Below, piece after piece: positions 12,821-23,882 of a stretch of 32,008 bases of DNA (position 1 is the first letter of the stretch; each line of letters opens with the position of its first letter). Location of the stretch: the NCBI GenBank assembly GCA_031278475.1, contig JAITKK010000130.1, positions 1 through 32,008 of the forward strand, read 5' to 3'. The DNA comes from Deltaproteobacteria bacterium (GTDB lineage Bacteria; Desulfobacterota; Desulfarculia; Adiutricales; Adiutricaceae). Under the pieces are notes generated by a model, which was given only the letters and a program-made list of their open reading frames with translations, was not told the origin of the DNA and did not search any database. A program made the position numbers and the translations under genes.

Positions 12821-13587
12821 TGGGGCGCATGCATAACAACGAATGAAAGGCCTTTGAAAATCAACGACAAATCAAGGGCAGGGCCTTAACCGTGCCGCTT
12901 GGGTAAAATTCCGGGCGCATGGGGAGCTTTAAGGCATGCGGCTTTGTTTATCGGCCAAGGGATCGGAAGGGCAGCGAATTAGCCTAAAATTATGGGTATT
13001 TGGGAAATACTTGGAGAAAATACCAGGACAGTACGTGGAATTAAATAGGTGGCAAATGGATGGCATTTGGCTGGTATTTGGATTGAGTGGATTCGAATGC
13101 TCGGATTCCATTGGATCCCCTCGGAACCTCATGGAGTTTGTCACCTTGTGATTTCTCTCGCATTTTAGAAAAACTTAAATATTGGAAATAATCAAAATTA
13201 TTAACCTAAAGATATTTATTTATCGGATAATGTACTTTAGGGATGCTTAAATATATAATATATCCCATAGTTATGCATAAATATATGTTTTTTTTGGATT
13301 TCATTTGGGCGTAGTGTTTGCAAGTAAAAGAGGGCTATGGCCAATTTGCTGCCATTAACGCCACAACATGCGTCCAATAGGATTCCATGTTGCACAAAAT
13401 ATCGTCAATAGCCCCCGCTTTCTTGGGAATCGGGTGATTTTCCTTGATCACGGGACAAAAAACATATACACTGGTACTTCCATTTATAGCGTCTTGATTA
13501 TGTCGCATCACAAAAGGTGTTTAAGCATAAACAATGCACAAAGCCCATGCCGACAAGCCAAGAACCATATGCTTATTCCTTAGCGGC

Positions 13588-13604
13588 CCGGCCCAAAGGG
13601 CCGG
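13588..13604. other. Short perfect hairpin CCGGCCC-AAA-GGGCCGG upstream of the M23 gene
   Basis: Read directly. 7-bp stem, 3-nt loop. Confidence 0.5.
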
Positions 13605-13652
13605 TGAATGCCAAAACCGCGGAGGGTCTTAAGACAGTGAGAACACAGCCCA

Positions 13653-14777
13653 ATGGCCTCGCGTTATAGAATATTAGTGCTAAAGGAGGGCAACGGGGCC
13701 CTCAGCACCAGGAGCTACGCACTCGCCTGCTGGGTGCCCAAGGCGATAGCGTTCCTTGTGCTCTCATCGCTTCTGATGCTGGCTGGCTACTCGTACCACT
13801 CCCACCGGCTCTTGGTGTCCTTGGAGGGCAGGTCCGTGGATCTGGGGCTCGCCAGGAACCAGAACGCCGGCAAGGAACTGCAGCTGGAGGCCCTGACCGA
13901 GCGCCTCCATGACCTCGAGGCCAAGATTGCGACCTTGAGCCGAAGGGAGAGCGACCTCGCCCTCCTCACCCAGGAGTACAACGCACAGCTGGGGCTCCCC
14001 GAGGGCACCGAGCTGGAGGGGATTTGGCCGGAGCTGGTGAACACGGTCTCCTGGACCTGGGGCGGCCAGAACGCCCAGGGCGGGTTTGAGCCCAAGAGGG
14101 GGGCCGGCTCCCAGGAGGTGAGCCCCATAGAGGTTGTCAGGGGCCTGCACAGGGATCTCGACCGCCTGGTGGAGAGCGCCGAGGCGACCGAGCTGGCCCT
14201 CTCCGAGCTGAGCGCGGCCCTGGAGGGCTCCTCCTCGCTCCTCGCCGTCACCCCCTACGCCAACCCGGTCCCCAACGGCAAGGTATCCTCCCTGTTCGGC
14301 TACAGGTCCTCCCCCTTCAGGGGCGGGGGGCTCGACTTCCACCAGGGCCTGGACCTCTCCGCCCCCATAGGCTCCCCGGTCTACGCCCCGGCCGACGGGG
14401 TGGTGCTCTCCTCGGACTGGTCCAAGAGCGGCTACGGCCGGATGGTGACCCTGGACCATGGCTTCGGCCTGAGCACCCGCTACGCGCACCTCTCAGAGAG
14501 CCTGGTCGAGGTGGGCGACGAGGTCAAGAGGGGCGACATGATTGCCAAAGTCGGCTCCACGGGCCGCTCCACGGGCCCACACCTCCACTACGAGACCCTC
14601 ATGGGGGGCGTCGCGGTGGATCCCTGGGGCTTCATTAAGGCCGATCTGGGCATCAAGGACGAATCCGCCCTCGGGATAGGCGGCCTTGGGGGCCGCGGCG
14701 CCCGCGGCAAGGCCGCAAAGGACGGCAAGGCCGCAAAAAACGGCAAGGGCGCAAAAGGCGCGAAGCGGGGCGGCTGA
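13653..14777 (+). CDS. M23-family metallopeptidase (LytM-like) with N-terminal TM, coiled coil and Lys/Gly/Ala-rich C-terminal tail
   Basis: PVPNGKVSSLFGYRSSPFRGGGLDFHQGLDLSAPIGSPVYAPADGVV...SGYGRMVTLDHGFGLSTRYAHLS...GSTGRSTGPHLHYETL: HxxxD and HLH ligands intact. TM KAIAFLVLSSLLMLAGY. Confidence 0.93.
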   Translation: MASRYRILVLKEGNGALSTRSYALACWVPKAIAFLVLSSLLMLAGYSYHSHRLLVSLEGRSVDLGLARNQNAGKELQLEALTERLHDLEAKIATLSRRESDLALLTQEYNAQLGLPEGTELEGIWPELVNTVSWTWGGQNAQGGFEPKRGAGSQEVSPIEVVRGLHRDLDRLVESAEATELALSELSAALEGSSSLLAVTPYANPVPNGKVSSLFGYRSSPFRGGGLDFHQGLDLSAPIGSPVYAPADGVVLSSDWSKSGYGRMVTLDHGFGLSTRYAHLSESLVEVGDEVKRGDMIAKVGSTGRSTGPHLHYETLMGGVAVDPWGFIKADLGIKDESALGIGGLGGRGARGKAAKDGKAAKNGKGAKGAKRGG

Positions 14778-14833
14778 GCCAAGGGTCCCAGGCCTTAATC
14801 CTTGTAATCAAGAAGCTTTTCGCGTACCATACG

Positions 14834-14886
14834 AAATCCAGGGCCCCGGGCCCCGGCCTTGGCCGGTGGCCCGAGCCCTGGATTTT
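14834..14886 (+). terminator. Probable intrinsic terminator between the M23 gene and secA
   Basis: AAATCCAGGGC (14834-14844) pairs with GCCCTGGATTT (14875-14885), enclosing a nested GC-rich stem (GGGCC..CGGCC-TT-GGCCG..GGCCC), followed by a short T tract. Confidence 0.65.
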
Positions 14887-14919
14887 GGCTTATTATGAGC
14901 CCAACCTCAGGGGAATCAC

Positions 14920-17424
<2,505 letters not shown>

Positions 17425-17540
17425 GGAAGCCATCCCCGCGACAATTCCCCCAGAATCGCCCCGCCCGCCTGAATAACAGCCGAATAGCGCCGGATTGGCG
17501 CCCGTTCGCGGCATTGGTTAGCCCAAGGGCGGAAAGTCGC

Positions 17541-17570
17541 GCCTGCCGCAGGGCAGGCCCTGCGGCGGGC
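17541..17570. terminator. Strong GC hairpin in the convergent secA / P-type ATPase intergenic region (possible bidirectional terminator, no U tract)
   Basis: CCGCAGGGC (17546-17554) AG GCCCTGCGG (17557-17565), extendable to about 17541-17570. Confidence 0.55.
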
Positions 17571-17656
17571 GCATCCCCGCTTACCCCGGTTTTCCGTAAG
17601 ACTATGGTGTGCCATGCCTTAAGGAGGTGGCTTTGCCTTAAGGTGCGGGCCATATC

Positions 17657-19801
17657 TCAGGCGGCGTTGTCCTCCAGCGGTGGGAGCCCCTCGGAGGGGG
17701 CAAGGAACGGTTTGGTCGCCCTTAGGGCCACGTACACCGTCGTGGCGTTGTGGGCCAAGGAGGTGACGCCCGCGCTGGTGATGCCCATGAATCCCAAAAA
17801 CAGGTAGAGCGTGTTCAGGGTGACTATGAGCCAGTAGTTTTCCCGGGTGCGCCGCATGGCCCTTTCGGAGAGCAGCCTCGCGACGGGCAATGCGTCCAGG
17901 CGCCCGTTCATGAGCTGCACGTTGGAGACGTCCCTCGCAAGGGCCGAGCCATCGGACAGGGCGACCCCCACCCTTGCGAGCGATAGGGCCGCCGAGTCGT
18001 TAAGGCCGTCGCCCACCATCATTATCTTTGCGCCCTCGGCCGCCTTCTCGCTTACGTATGCCGCCTTGTCGTCCGGGAGGAGCTGGGCCCGGAACTCGTC
18101 GAAGCCAATCCTGTCGGATATGGTCTTGGCCGTGCTCGCGAGATCGCCTGTCAGCATGACCGCGCGCTTGATGCCTTGATCCCTTAGTTCCAAGATGGTC
18201 TCCTTGGCCCTGAAACGAATTTTGTCGGAGATTACGATGATGGCGGCAAGGGTGCCCCCGACTGCGAGGTAGATCATGCTGTCGCCCTTTTCGGCCACCC
18301 TTTTTGTGACCTCATCCGCCTCCGGGCTTACCGGGACGGCTTCGTCCTCCAGCACGAAGTGACGGCTTCCGAGGACCACCTTCTTCCCGTCCACGGTGGA
18401 GGATATGCCGTGGGCCACCACGTAGTTGACCTTCGTGTGCAGCTCCTCCTCGTGGGAGAGACCCTCCGCCTTGGCCTGGTTCACGACCGCCCTTCCCACC
18501 GGGTGGGGGAAGTGCTCTTCGAGGCAGGCGGCAAGGGTCAGGGCCTCCTCCCGGGTGTAGCCGTTCCCCGAGTTGTCCTTGAAGGTGATTATCTCGGAAA
18601 CGTGGGGCTTCGCCTCGGTGATGGTCCCGGTCTTGTCGAAGACGCAGGTGTCCGCCTCGGCCACCTCCTCCAGGTAGCGCCCTCCCTTGATGAGGAAGCC
18701 CGACTCGTTCCCCTCCTTCATGGCCGAGAGCACCACCACGGGGGTGGAGAGCCTGATGACGCAGGAGTAGTGCACCAGAAGGGCGTTCCCGGCCTTGGCG
18801 AGGTCCCTTGTGACAAGGAAGGTTACCAACATCAGGAGGAAGTTGAACGGCACTATGGAGTCGGCGAGGCGTTCGACCCTTCCCTGGAGGCCTGATTTGG
18901 AGGCCTCGGACTCCTTGATGTATTCGATGATGGAATTGATCCTTGTGTTGCGGCCCACCTTGGTCGCCTTCACCACTATCTCGCCTTCCTCGACGGTGGT
19001 CCCCGCGAACACCGCCCCGCCGGACACCATGCGGACCGGGAGGGGTTCCCCTGTCATCGTGGCCTGGTTGACCATGGCCTCGCCTTCCCCCACGATCCCG
19101 TCCACGGGGATGAGCCCTCCGGCGAGTATGACAACGTCAGAGCCTATCTCCAACTCGGATTCCTTCACCTGCTTCCTGGTCCCGTTTTCCGTCCTTACCC
19201 AGACCTTCTCCTCCTGGCCCTTAAGGCTGTGGAAGAGGCTTGCCATGCTTTTCCTCTTGGTCCAGTCCTCAAGGTACTCGGAGAGGTCGTAGAAGAAGAT
19301 TAAGGCGCTCGCCGACTTGAAATCCATCCTTGCGTAGCAGACCGAGAGGGCGGCGGCGTCCAGAAGCTCCACGTCCAGGCTGTTTTCCCAGAAGAGGGAT
19401 TTAAGGCCGCCTATGATGTAGGGTATGGCAAGGACCGCCTCCCAGACGATCCTCACGGGCCTCGGGAGGAAGATCCACCTTAGCAAGGCCCCGTAAATGG
19501 GGTTCACGGGCATGGGGGCCTCCTCCCCAATCTCGAGGGTCTTGTCCTCGAAGCAGGAGACTGGCACAGGGCTCCCGGCATCAAAGGAGAGGATCGTGTC
19601 CAGCACGAATTTGCGCCTTCCCTCCCCGGATTCGTAGAAGACGAGGAGGCTCCCCGTGATGCGGCTGTACGACACGTACTTGACTTCCCCGCTCCTCATG
19701 AGGGCCGCGCCCAGGCCCTCGAAGGCGGCCGGGCCCAGCTCCTGGGGCCGGAAACGTAAGCGGAGCCTGCCCTCGGTGTCCGAGACTATGTTCCCCTGCA
19801 T
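17657..19801 (-). CDS. P1B-like (heavy-metal-type) P-type ATPase with an N-terminal HMA-like module and a non-canonical TM metal motif (YSCVIRLSTP)
   Basis: DKTGTITEAKP, TMTGEPLPV, HFPHPVGRAV, GDGLNDSAALSLARVGVALSDG; start trimmed to MQGNIVSD with AAAGGGG upstream. Confidence 0.93.
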   Translation of the reverse strand: MQGNIVSDTEGRLRLRFRPQELGPAAFEGLGAALMRSGEVKYVSYSRITGSLLVFYESGEGRRKFVLDTILSFDAGSPVPVSCFEDKTLEIGEEAPMPVNPIYGALLRWIFLPRPVRIVWEAVLAIPYIIGGLKSLFWENSLDVELLDAAALSVCYARMDFKSASALIFFYDLSEYLEDWTKRKSMASLFHSLKGQEEKVWVRTENGTRKQVKESELEIGSDVVILAGGLIPVDGIVGEGEAMVNQATMTGEPLPVRMVSGGAVFAGTTVEEGEIVVKATKVGRNTRINSIIEYIKESEASKSGLQGRVERLADSIVPFNFLLMLVTFLVTRDLAKAGNALLVHYSCVIRLSTPVVVLSAMKEGNESGFLIKGGRYLEEVAEADTCVFDKTGTITEAKPHVSEIITFKDNSGNGYTREEALTLAACLEEHFPHPVGRAVVNQAKAEGLSHEEELHTKVNYVVAHGISSTVDGKKVVLGSRHFVLEDEAVPVSPEADEVTKRVAEKGDSMIYLAVGGTLAAIIVISDKIRFRAKETILELRDQGIKRAVMLTGDLASTAKTISDRIGFDEFRAQLLPDDKAAYVSEKAAEGAKIMMVGDGLNDSAALSLARVGVALSDGSALARDVSNVQLMNGRLDALPVARLLSERAMRRTRENYWLIVTLNTLYLFLGFMGITSAGVTSLAHNATTVYVALRATKPFLAPSEGLPPLEDNAA

Positions 19802-19829
19802 AAAAACCCCTTTCAAGAGCCTCGGCTCT

Positions 19830-20090
19830 TCAGTTGCTCTCCGGCCCCACCACCACGGGCTTCGACTTCTGCCTCAAGCGCTCCTTCTCGTCGGACTCGG
19901 CCAAAAGGTCGGCCATGTTTTCCTTGGCAATCCCCGCGATGGACTCAATCTTGCGCTTCGCGCCGATTCCGTAGCTCATGGCCGAGCTTGCCTTGTCCCG
20001 CAGGAAGCCCCCCCGGCCTTTCAACACGGCCGTGGCGCCGATGCCTGCCAAAAACCCCAAACCGAAAAAGATGTAATTCCATTTTGACAT
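19830..20090 (-). CDS. Small protein with one N-terminal TM segment, in the ATPase cluster (resembles small TM partner proteins seen near HMA-like ATPases; family not verified)
   Basis: MSKWNYIFFGLGFLAGIGATAVLKGRGGFLRDKASSAMSYGIGAKRKIESIAGIAKENMADLLAESDEKERLRQKSKPVVV; 14 bp upstream of the ATPase start, same strand. Confidence 0.75.
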   Translation of the reverse strand: MSKWNYIFFGLGFLAGIGATAVLKGRGGFLRDKASSAMSYGIGAKRKIESIAGIAKENMADLLAESDEKERLRQKSKPVVVGPESN

Positions 20091-20258
20091 GTCAGATATC
20101 TCCTTGTGATGGAAGGGAAAATCCGGTCGTTGGCCACAGGCCTACAGTCCCTTGCCCGGATTCACACATTTATTATAGTGAACTTTTAACGGCGGTCAAA
20201 TTATGTTCGAATTGCATTGCTTACCGAATCATTTTAGTGCGCCCTAAGTTGGGTGGTC

Positions 20259-20726
20259 TTAGTGGAAAAGGAGACACAAAAGCCCGTGTTTCCCATGGGT
20301 GAGGGCCCTTATGCCGTAGTCCAGGCCCTTGAGGAGCCCTGCCGCCTTGGCAAGGCCCAGGCCCTTCAGGCCACTGCGGTCGAAAATCACTTTTTGCTCA
20401 TTCGGCGTAAGGTCGGAGCCCAAGGGGTCATTGGCCTGGGAAGACGAGGCACACAGGGAGGCAAGCTGTTTTCCTTTTCGCAAAAGGGCTTCGGGTTCCC
20501 CCGGGACATAACAAAGGATCTTCATAATGATTTCCTCCCTTGCGGCCCCGTCCCTGTCATATAAGATGAGGAGGCTCCCGGTAAGAAGCCCTATGGTCAC
20601 GTTCCTGACATCCTCGCTTTGGGCGATAAGGGCCGACAGGGCCCAATAATCCCCTGGGCCCATTTCCCCAGGCCCGAACCTTATGCGGAGCCTGCCCGGG
20701 ACATCGGAAACGATATCAGCGTTCAT
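20259..20726 (-). CDS. Stand-alone HMA-like (metal-binding-fold-like) protein, paralogous to the N-terminal module of the adjacent P-type ATPase
   Basis: MNADIVSDVPGRLRIRFGPGEMGPGDYWALSALIAQSEDVRNVTIGLLTGSLLILYDRDGAAREEIIMKIL aligns by eye with ATPase MQGNIVSDTEGRLRLRFRPQELGPAAFEGLGAALMRSGEVKYVSYSRITGSLLVFYESGEGRRKFVLDTIL. Start trimmed from 20771. Confidence 0.8.
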   Translation of the reverse strand: MNADIVSDVPGRLRIRFGPGEMGPGDYWALSALIAQSEDVRNVTIGLLTGSLLILYDRDGAAREEIIMKILCYVPGEPEALLRKGKQLASLCASSSQANDPLGSDLTPNEQKVIFDRSGLKGLGLAKAAGLLKGLDYGIRALTHGKHGLLCLLFH

Positions 20727-20776
20727 AAGGCAACCTTTGCGATAATATTGGATTGGTTTGGCCAATGCCAAAAGCC

Positions 20777-21550
20777 CTAATGGGTCTTCCCCGCGGGGCC
20801 CTCTTCCACACCCAAGGCCGCAAGGTCGAGGCCGAAGGTGCTGGTTATGACGTCCTTTTGGAAGATGTTGTCCGGTGGGCCGCAGCAGATGACCGTCCGG
20901 TTCAGGCCGATGATCCAGTCGCCGTGGGTTTTGGCCGCCGCAAGGTCATGGGAAACCATGACTATGGTGAAATCCTTCTTGAAAGTGTCGAGTATCTCGC
21001 ACAGGAGCTTTTCCCCGTAGACATCCACGCCGGCCTCTGGCTCGTCCAGGACCAGCATGTCAGGCTTGTCCATGAGGGCGCGGGCCAAAAACACCCGCTG
21101 GGTCTCCCCCCCGGAAAGGGAGCCCAAGGGCCTCTTAAGAAGTGTCCTGGCCTTTACCAGCCCCAGGTAATGAAGGAACTGTTCCCTGAGCTTCTTCGGG
21201 CATTTTAGCCACATGGGCCACACGGTGCGGCCCAAGGCCATGAACTCCTCCACGGTCATGGGCAAATGGCGGTCAAAGTCCAGGCGTTGCGGGATGTAGC
21301 TAAGAATCGGGTTCGTATTGGGGAACTCAATCGTCCCCGTGTGGGGGACGGCCCCTATGATCGCAAGCACCAGGGTGCTCTTCCCCGCCCCGTTCGGGCC
21401 GATTATCACGGTCAGTTTTTTCATGGGTATGGAGGTGGTTACGTCCTTCAGGATTTCCTGGCTCCCGTAGGAAACCCCCATGTCCTTGATGACCACGGCG
21501 TCAAAGAGCTTTTCGGGAATAGGGGGCGAAACGCTTTCGGTTGTAGGCAT
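20777..21550 (-). CDS. Metal-type ABC transporter ATP-binding protein (Znu/Mnt-like)
   Basis: Walker A IGPNGAGKST, signature LSGGETQRVFLARAL, Walker B MLVLDEPEAGVD, H-loop VSHD; YIPQRLDFDRHLPMTVEEFMALG is typical of metal importer ATPases. Confidence 0.9.
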   Translation of the reverse strand: MPTTESVSPPIPEKLFDAVVIKDMGVSYGSQEILKDVTTSIPMKKLTVIIGPNGAGKSTLVLAIIGAVPHTGTIEFPNTNPILSYIPQRLDFDRHLPMTVEEFMALGRTVWPMWLKCPKKLREQFLHYLGLVKARTLLKRPLGSLSGGETQRVFLARALMDKPDMLVLDEPEAGVDVYGEKLLCEILDTFKKDFTIVMVSHDLAAAKTHGDWIIGLNRTVICCGPPDNIFQKDVITSTFGLDLAALGVEEGPAGKTH

Positions 21551-21674
21551 GTTATTGTTCCTGGCGTTTTGTGCGTTTATTTTATCGATGATAGTGGGTC
21601 GGCTTTGTCTTGGCCAATGCCTGCGGCAAGAGTGTACGGATAGGCCCGCATCCCGGATGCAACCATTTCAGGTA

Positions 21675-21709
21675 GGGGGGCAGGCAGGAGGGGGGGGCAG
21701 GCGGGGGGG
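21675..21709. other. G-run cluster (G6, G8, G7 plus GG pairs), potential G-quadruplex-forming sequence
   Basis: ggtaggggggcaggcaggaggggggggcaggcgggggggcgccc read directly. Confidence 0.5.
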
Positions 21710-21732
21710 CGCCCAAGGGAATTACCTTAGCC

Positions 21733-21805
21733 CCCCGCCTATTTGCCGCCTATCTATTCACGCCCATCCATTGCCGCCTAATTGCCGCATGATTCGCCGC
21801 CTGTC
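21733..21805. repeat. Degenerate repeats of CCGCCTAATTG (~11 bp)
   Basis: ccgcctatttg / ccgcctatctattcacgcccatccattg / ccgcctaattg / ccgcatgattcg / ccgcctg. Confidence 0.5.
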
Positions 21806-21892
21806 TTTGGAAGGATCCCTCCCCACTGGCTTGGGGAAAAAGCCTTCCCCTATGAATTAGGTGGCATCCTGCCCAAGGCCTAAATGCCTAAG

Positions 21893-22894
21893 CTATTTCC
21901 CGGGCACGTCCGCAGGAAGCGTTTTCGCAAGCAAGGCAATGTCGCCCTTCAGAACGGTCTGGAAGTAGTCCACCGGGGGATCGGCGTCCCCGGCCGTCGC
22001 CGGGTTTACGACCTCGACAGGGACCCCTGTCTCCCTCCCGAGTGTCTTGGCCTGGTTCAGGTTGGCCTCGGGCTCCAGGAGGATGGCCGAGGCCTTTTGC
22101 TCGCGGATGACCCTTGTGAGGTCCTCCAGCCTGGCAGGTGACGGGGCGACATCGGGCACCGCCTCGATGTCGGCAACGACCACGATACCCATCTCGTCGG
22201 TGAAGTAGTCGATGAAGTTGTGGCTTGCAACCACCTTGTATCCGGCGTGGCTGTCCTTGAAGGCCTGCATCTCCTTTTCGATCTCGGCCATGGAGGCCTG
22301 GAAGAGCTTAAGCCTTTCCTGATAGTGGGCCGCCCCCTCGGGATCCTTGGCGCTGAGCCCCTTGGCGATGTTGGCGGTCATGAGGGCCGCGTTTTTGGCA
22401 GAGAAGAAGATGTGCGGGTTGGGTGTGGGGCCGCCAGCCTCGGGATCGCCCAGGACCTTCACGCGCTCGCGGTTGTTGGGAAGGGTGGGGACGCCCTCGG
22501 AGGCGTCTATGACGAAGATGTCGCCCTCGGCGACGGTCAGGGCCCGATCCAGGTATATTTCGAGGTTAAGCCCGTTTTTCACAAGGATCCCGGACTGGGA
22601 CAATCGCTTGAGGTCGCCTGGCCTCGGATTGAACTCATGCGGGCAGCCAGTGCCGGGGCTGGTAAGGAGCTGCACCTGGAAGTGATCCCTGCCGTGGTTG
22701 AGGTAGCGGGTGAAAAGAAAGACCGGGTAGCTGGCCGCGATGACGGACTCGCCGTCGGCCGCGGCAGGGGTTGGGTGGAACCCAAGGCCGCAGAGGGCCG
22801 CGATTGCTAAAACTAGAATCGCCGCCTTAAAGGCGCCGCGATTCAATGTGCCGGTACGCTTGCCGGATCCTGACTTGGCTTCTTTTTTTGGCAT
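21893..22894 (-). CDS. Metal ABC transporter substrate-binding protein (cluster A-I, ZnuA/TroA-like)
   Basis: Start trimmed to MPKKEAKSG (SD GGAGG 7 nt upstream). Signal-like AAILVLAIAALCGLGFHPTPAAADG; CPHEFNPRPGDLKRL, PNPHIFFSAKNA, VASHNFIDYFTDEMGI, LLEPEANLNQAKTLGRETGVPV. Confidence 0.9.
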   Translation of the reverse strand: MPKKEAKSGSGKRTGTLNRGAFKAAILVLAIAALCGLGFHPTPAAADGESVIAASYPVFLFTRYLNHGRDHFQVQLLTSPGTGCPHEFNPRPGDLKRLSQSGILVKNGLNLEIYLDRALTVAEGDIFVIDASEGVPTLPNNRERVKVLGDPEAGGPTPNPHIFFSAKNAALMTANIAKGLSAKDPEGAAHYQERLKLFQASMAEIEKEMQAFKDSHAGYKVVASHNFIDYFTDEMGIVVVADIEAVPDVAPSPARLEDLTRVIREQKASAILLEPEANLNQAKTLGRETGVPVEVVNPATAGDADPPVDYFQTVLKGDIALLAKTLPADVPGK

Positions 22895-23633
22895 GTTCGT
22901 CCTCCCGGGAAGGAAATCCCGCCCCATTTGCGGGGCCGTCTCGGACCGGCTTAGGCAACCAGGCGGGTGGCTGTCTTCCAATAAGATAATATATTGTAGC
23001 AATTTCAAAAACAAGGGTATTTTTTGGAAAAACCCAGCAGGCATTTGGCTTTGCCGCGACTTGCGGCACATATTGGCATATATTGTATATATTTAAAAAA
23101 GTTTTCACAGTATATGGTAGTTAAAATGCCGCAAAATAGGCCATCCAAAGCTTGCGATGGATCCTACGCAGGTCTCCAAAAGGGGGCTGACTTTAAAATG
23201 CGTTTTTTCCTTCCATGCAAATGCGCCATTGAGGCAAGAAGCGTAATAGCGGATTCGCAATTTGCCAAAGGATGAGAGCCCCATCCATATTTAAGGCGGG
23301 CCGATGGCCGCAAGGATCCATTTCGAGAGCCGGCTGACTTCCCCGGATGTCCTGAAACCCCAACCGTATCCCGGAAGCCACGGCTGTACCGAACCCTTTC
23401 TCAAAACGGCCGCCAAGCTTTGGGCAAAAATCCCAATCCTGGTCGCAAGCCAAGAAGACCTAATTTTGGCAGGTCCCAGGGCGCAGGTATCCTCTTCCGC
23501 AAGGGCCAAGCCGAAGCTTGCGGAGCGGCACGCTGCCAGCGGGCCGCTTAAACGCTTGCAGGTTTAGGGAAAATGGTAGGCTACGTGAGGGGCTCAAAAG
23601 CCCCCAACACAGGCGGGCTATTCCCTCAGGCAA

Positions 23634-23882
23634 TTATTTGCGGAATTTATGCACTGTGTCCACAATAACCCTAACTAAGACGAAAATAACCAACCCTATG
23701 ACAATCCCGCCCCCGACATGCTCGGCAAGTACGAATAACAGATGCTTGAATCCAAATTCGTCGGTAAAAATGAAGATGGGTGTGCCAAGGCCATAAATGA
23801 AATATGAGATGATGGAGCCCACTATTACGCAGAGTATGTAAACCCCGCATCCTGGTTTTTCGTAATCTGAGTTGTCGCCCAT
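23634..23882 (-). CDS. Small hypothetical membrane protein (two TM segments)
   Basis: MGDNSDYEKPGCGVYILCVIVGSIISYFIYGLGTPIFIFTDEFGFKHLLFVLAEHVGGGIVIGLVIFVLVRVIVDTVHKFRK; AAAGGA SD upstream of the trimmed start. Confidence 0.65.
   Translation of the reverse strand: MGDNSDYEKPGCGVYILCVIVGSIISYFIYGLGTPIFIFTDEFGFKHLLFVLAEHVGGGIVIGLVIFVLVRVIVDTVHKFRK

Noticed and set aside
12936-13583. Small ORFs 12936..13151 and 13368..13583
   Set aside because: Short ORFs in AT-rich DNA without recognisable family, clear RBS or hydrophobic pattern. 12936..13151 also has an equally long antisense ORF.
23304-23567. ORF 23304..23567 (+) and the antisense 23193..23509 ORFs
   Set aside because: Competing short ORFs on both strands with no domain or RBS support.
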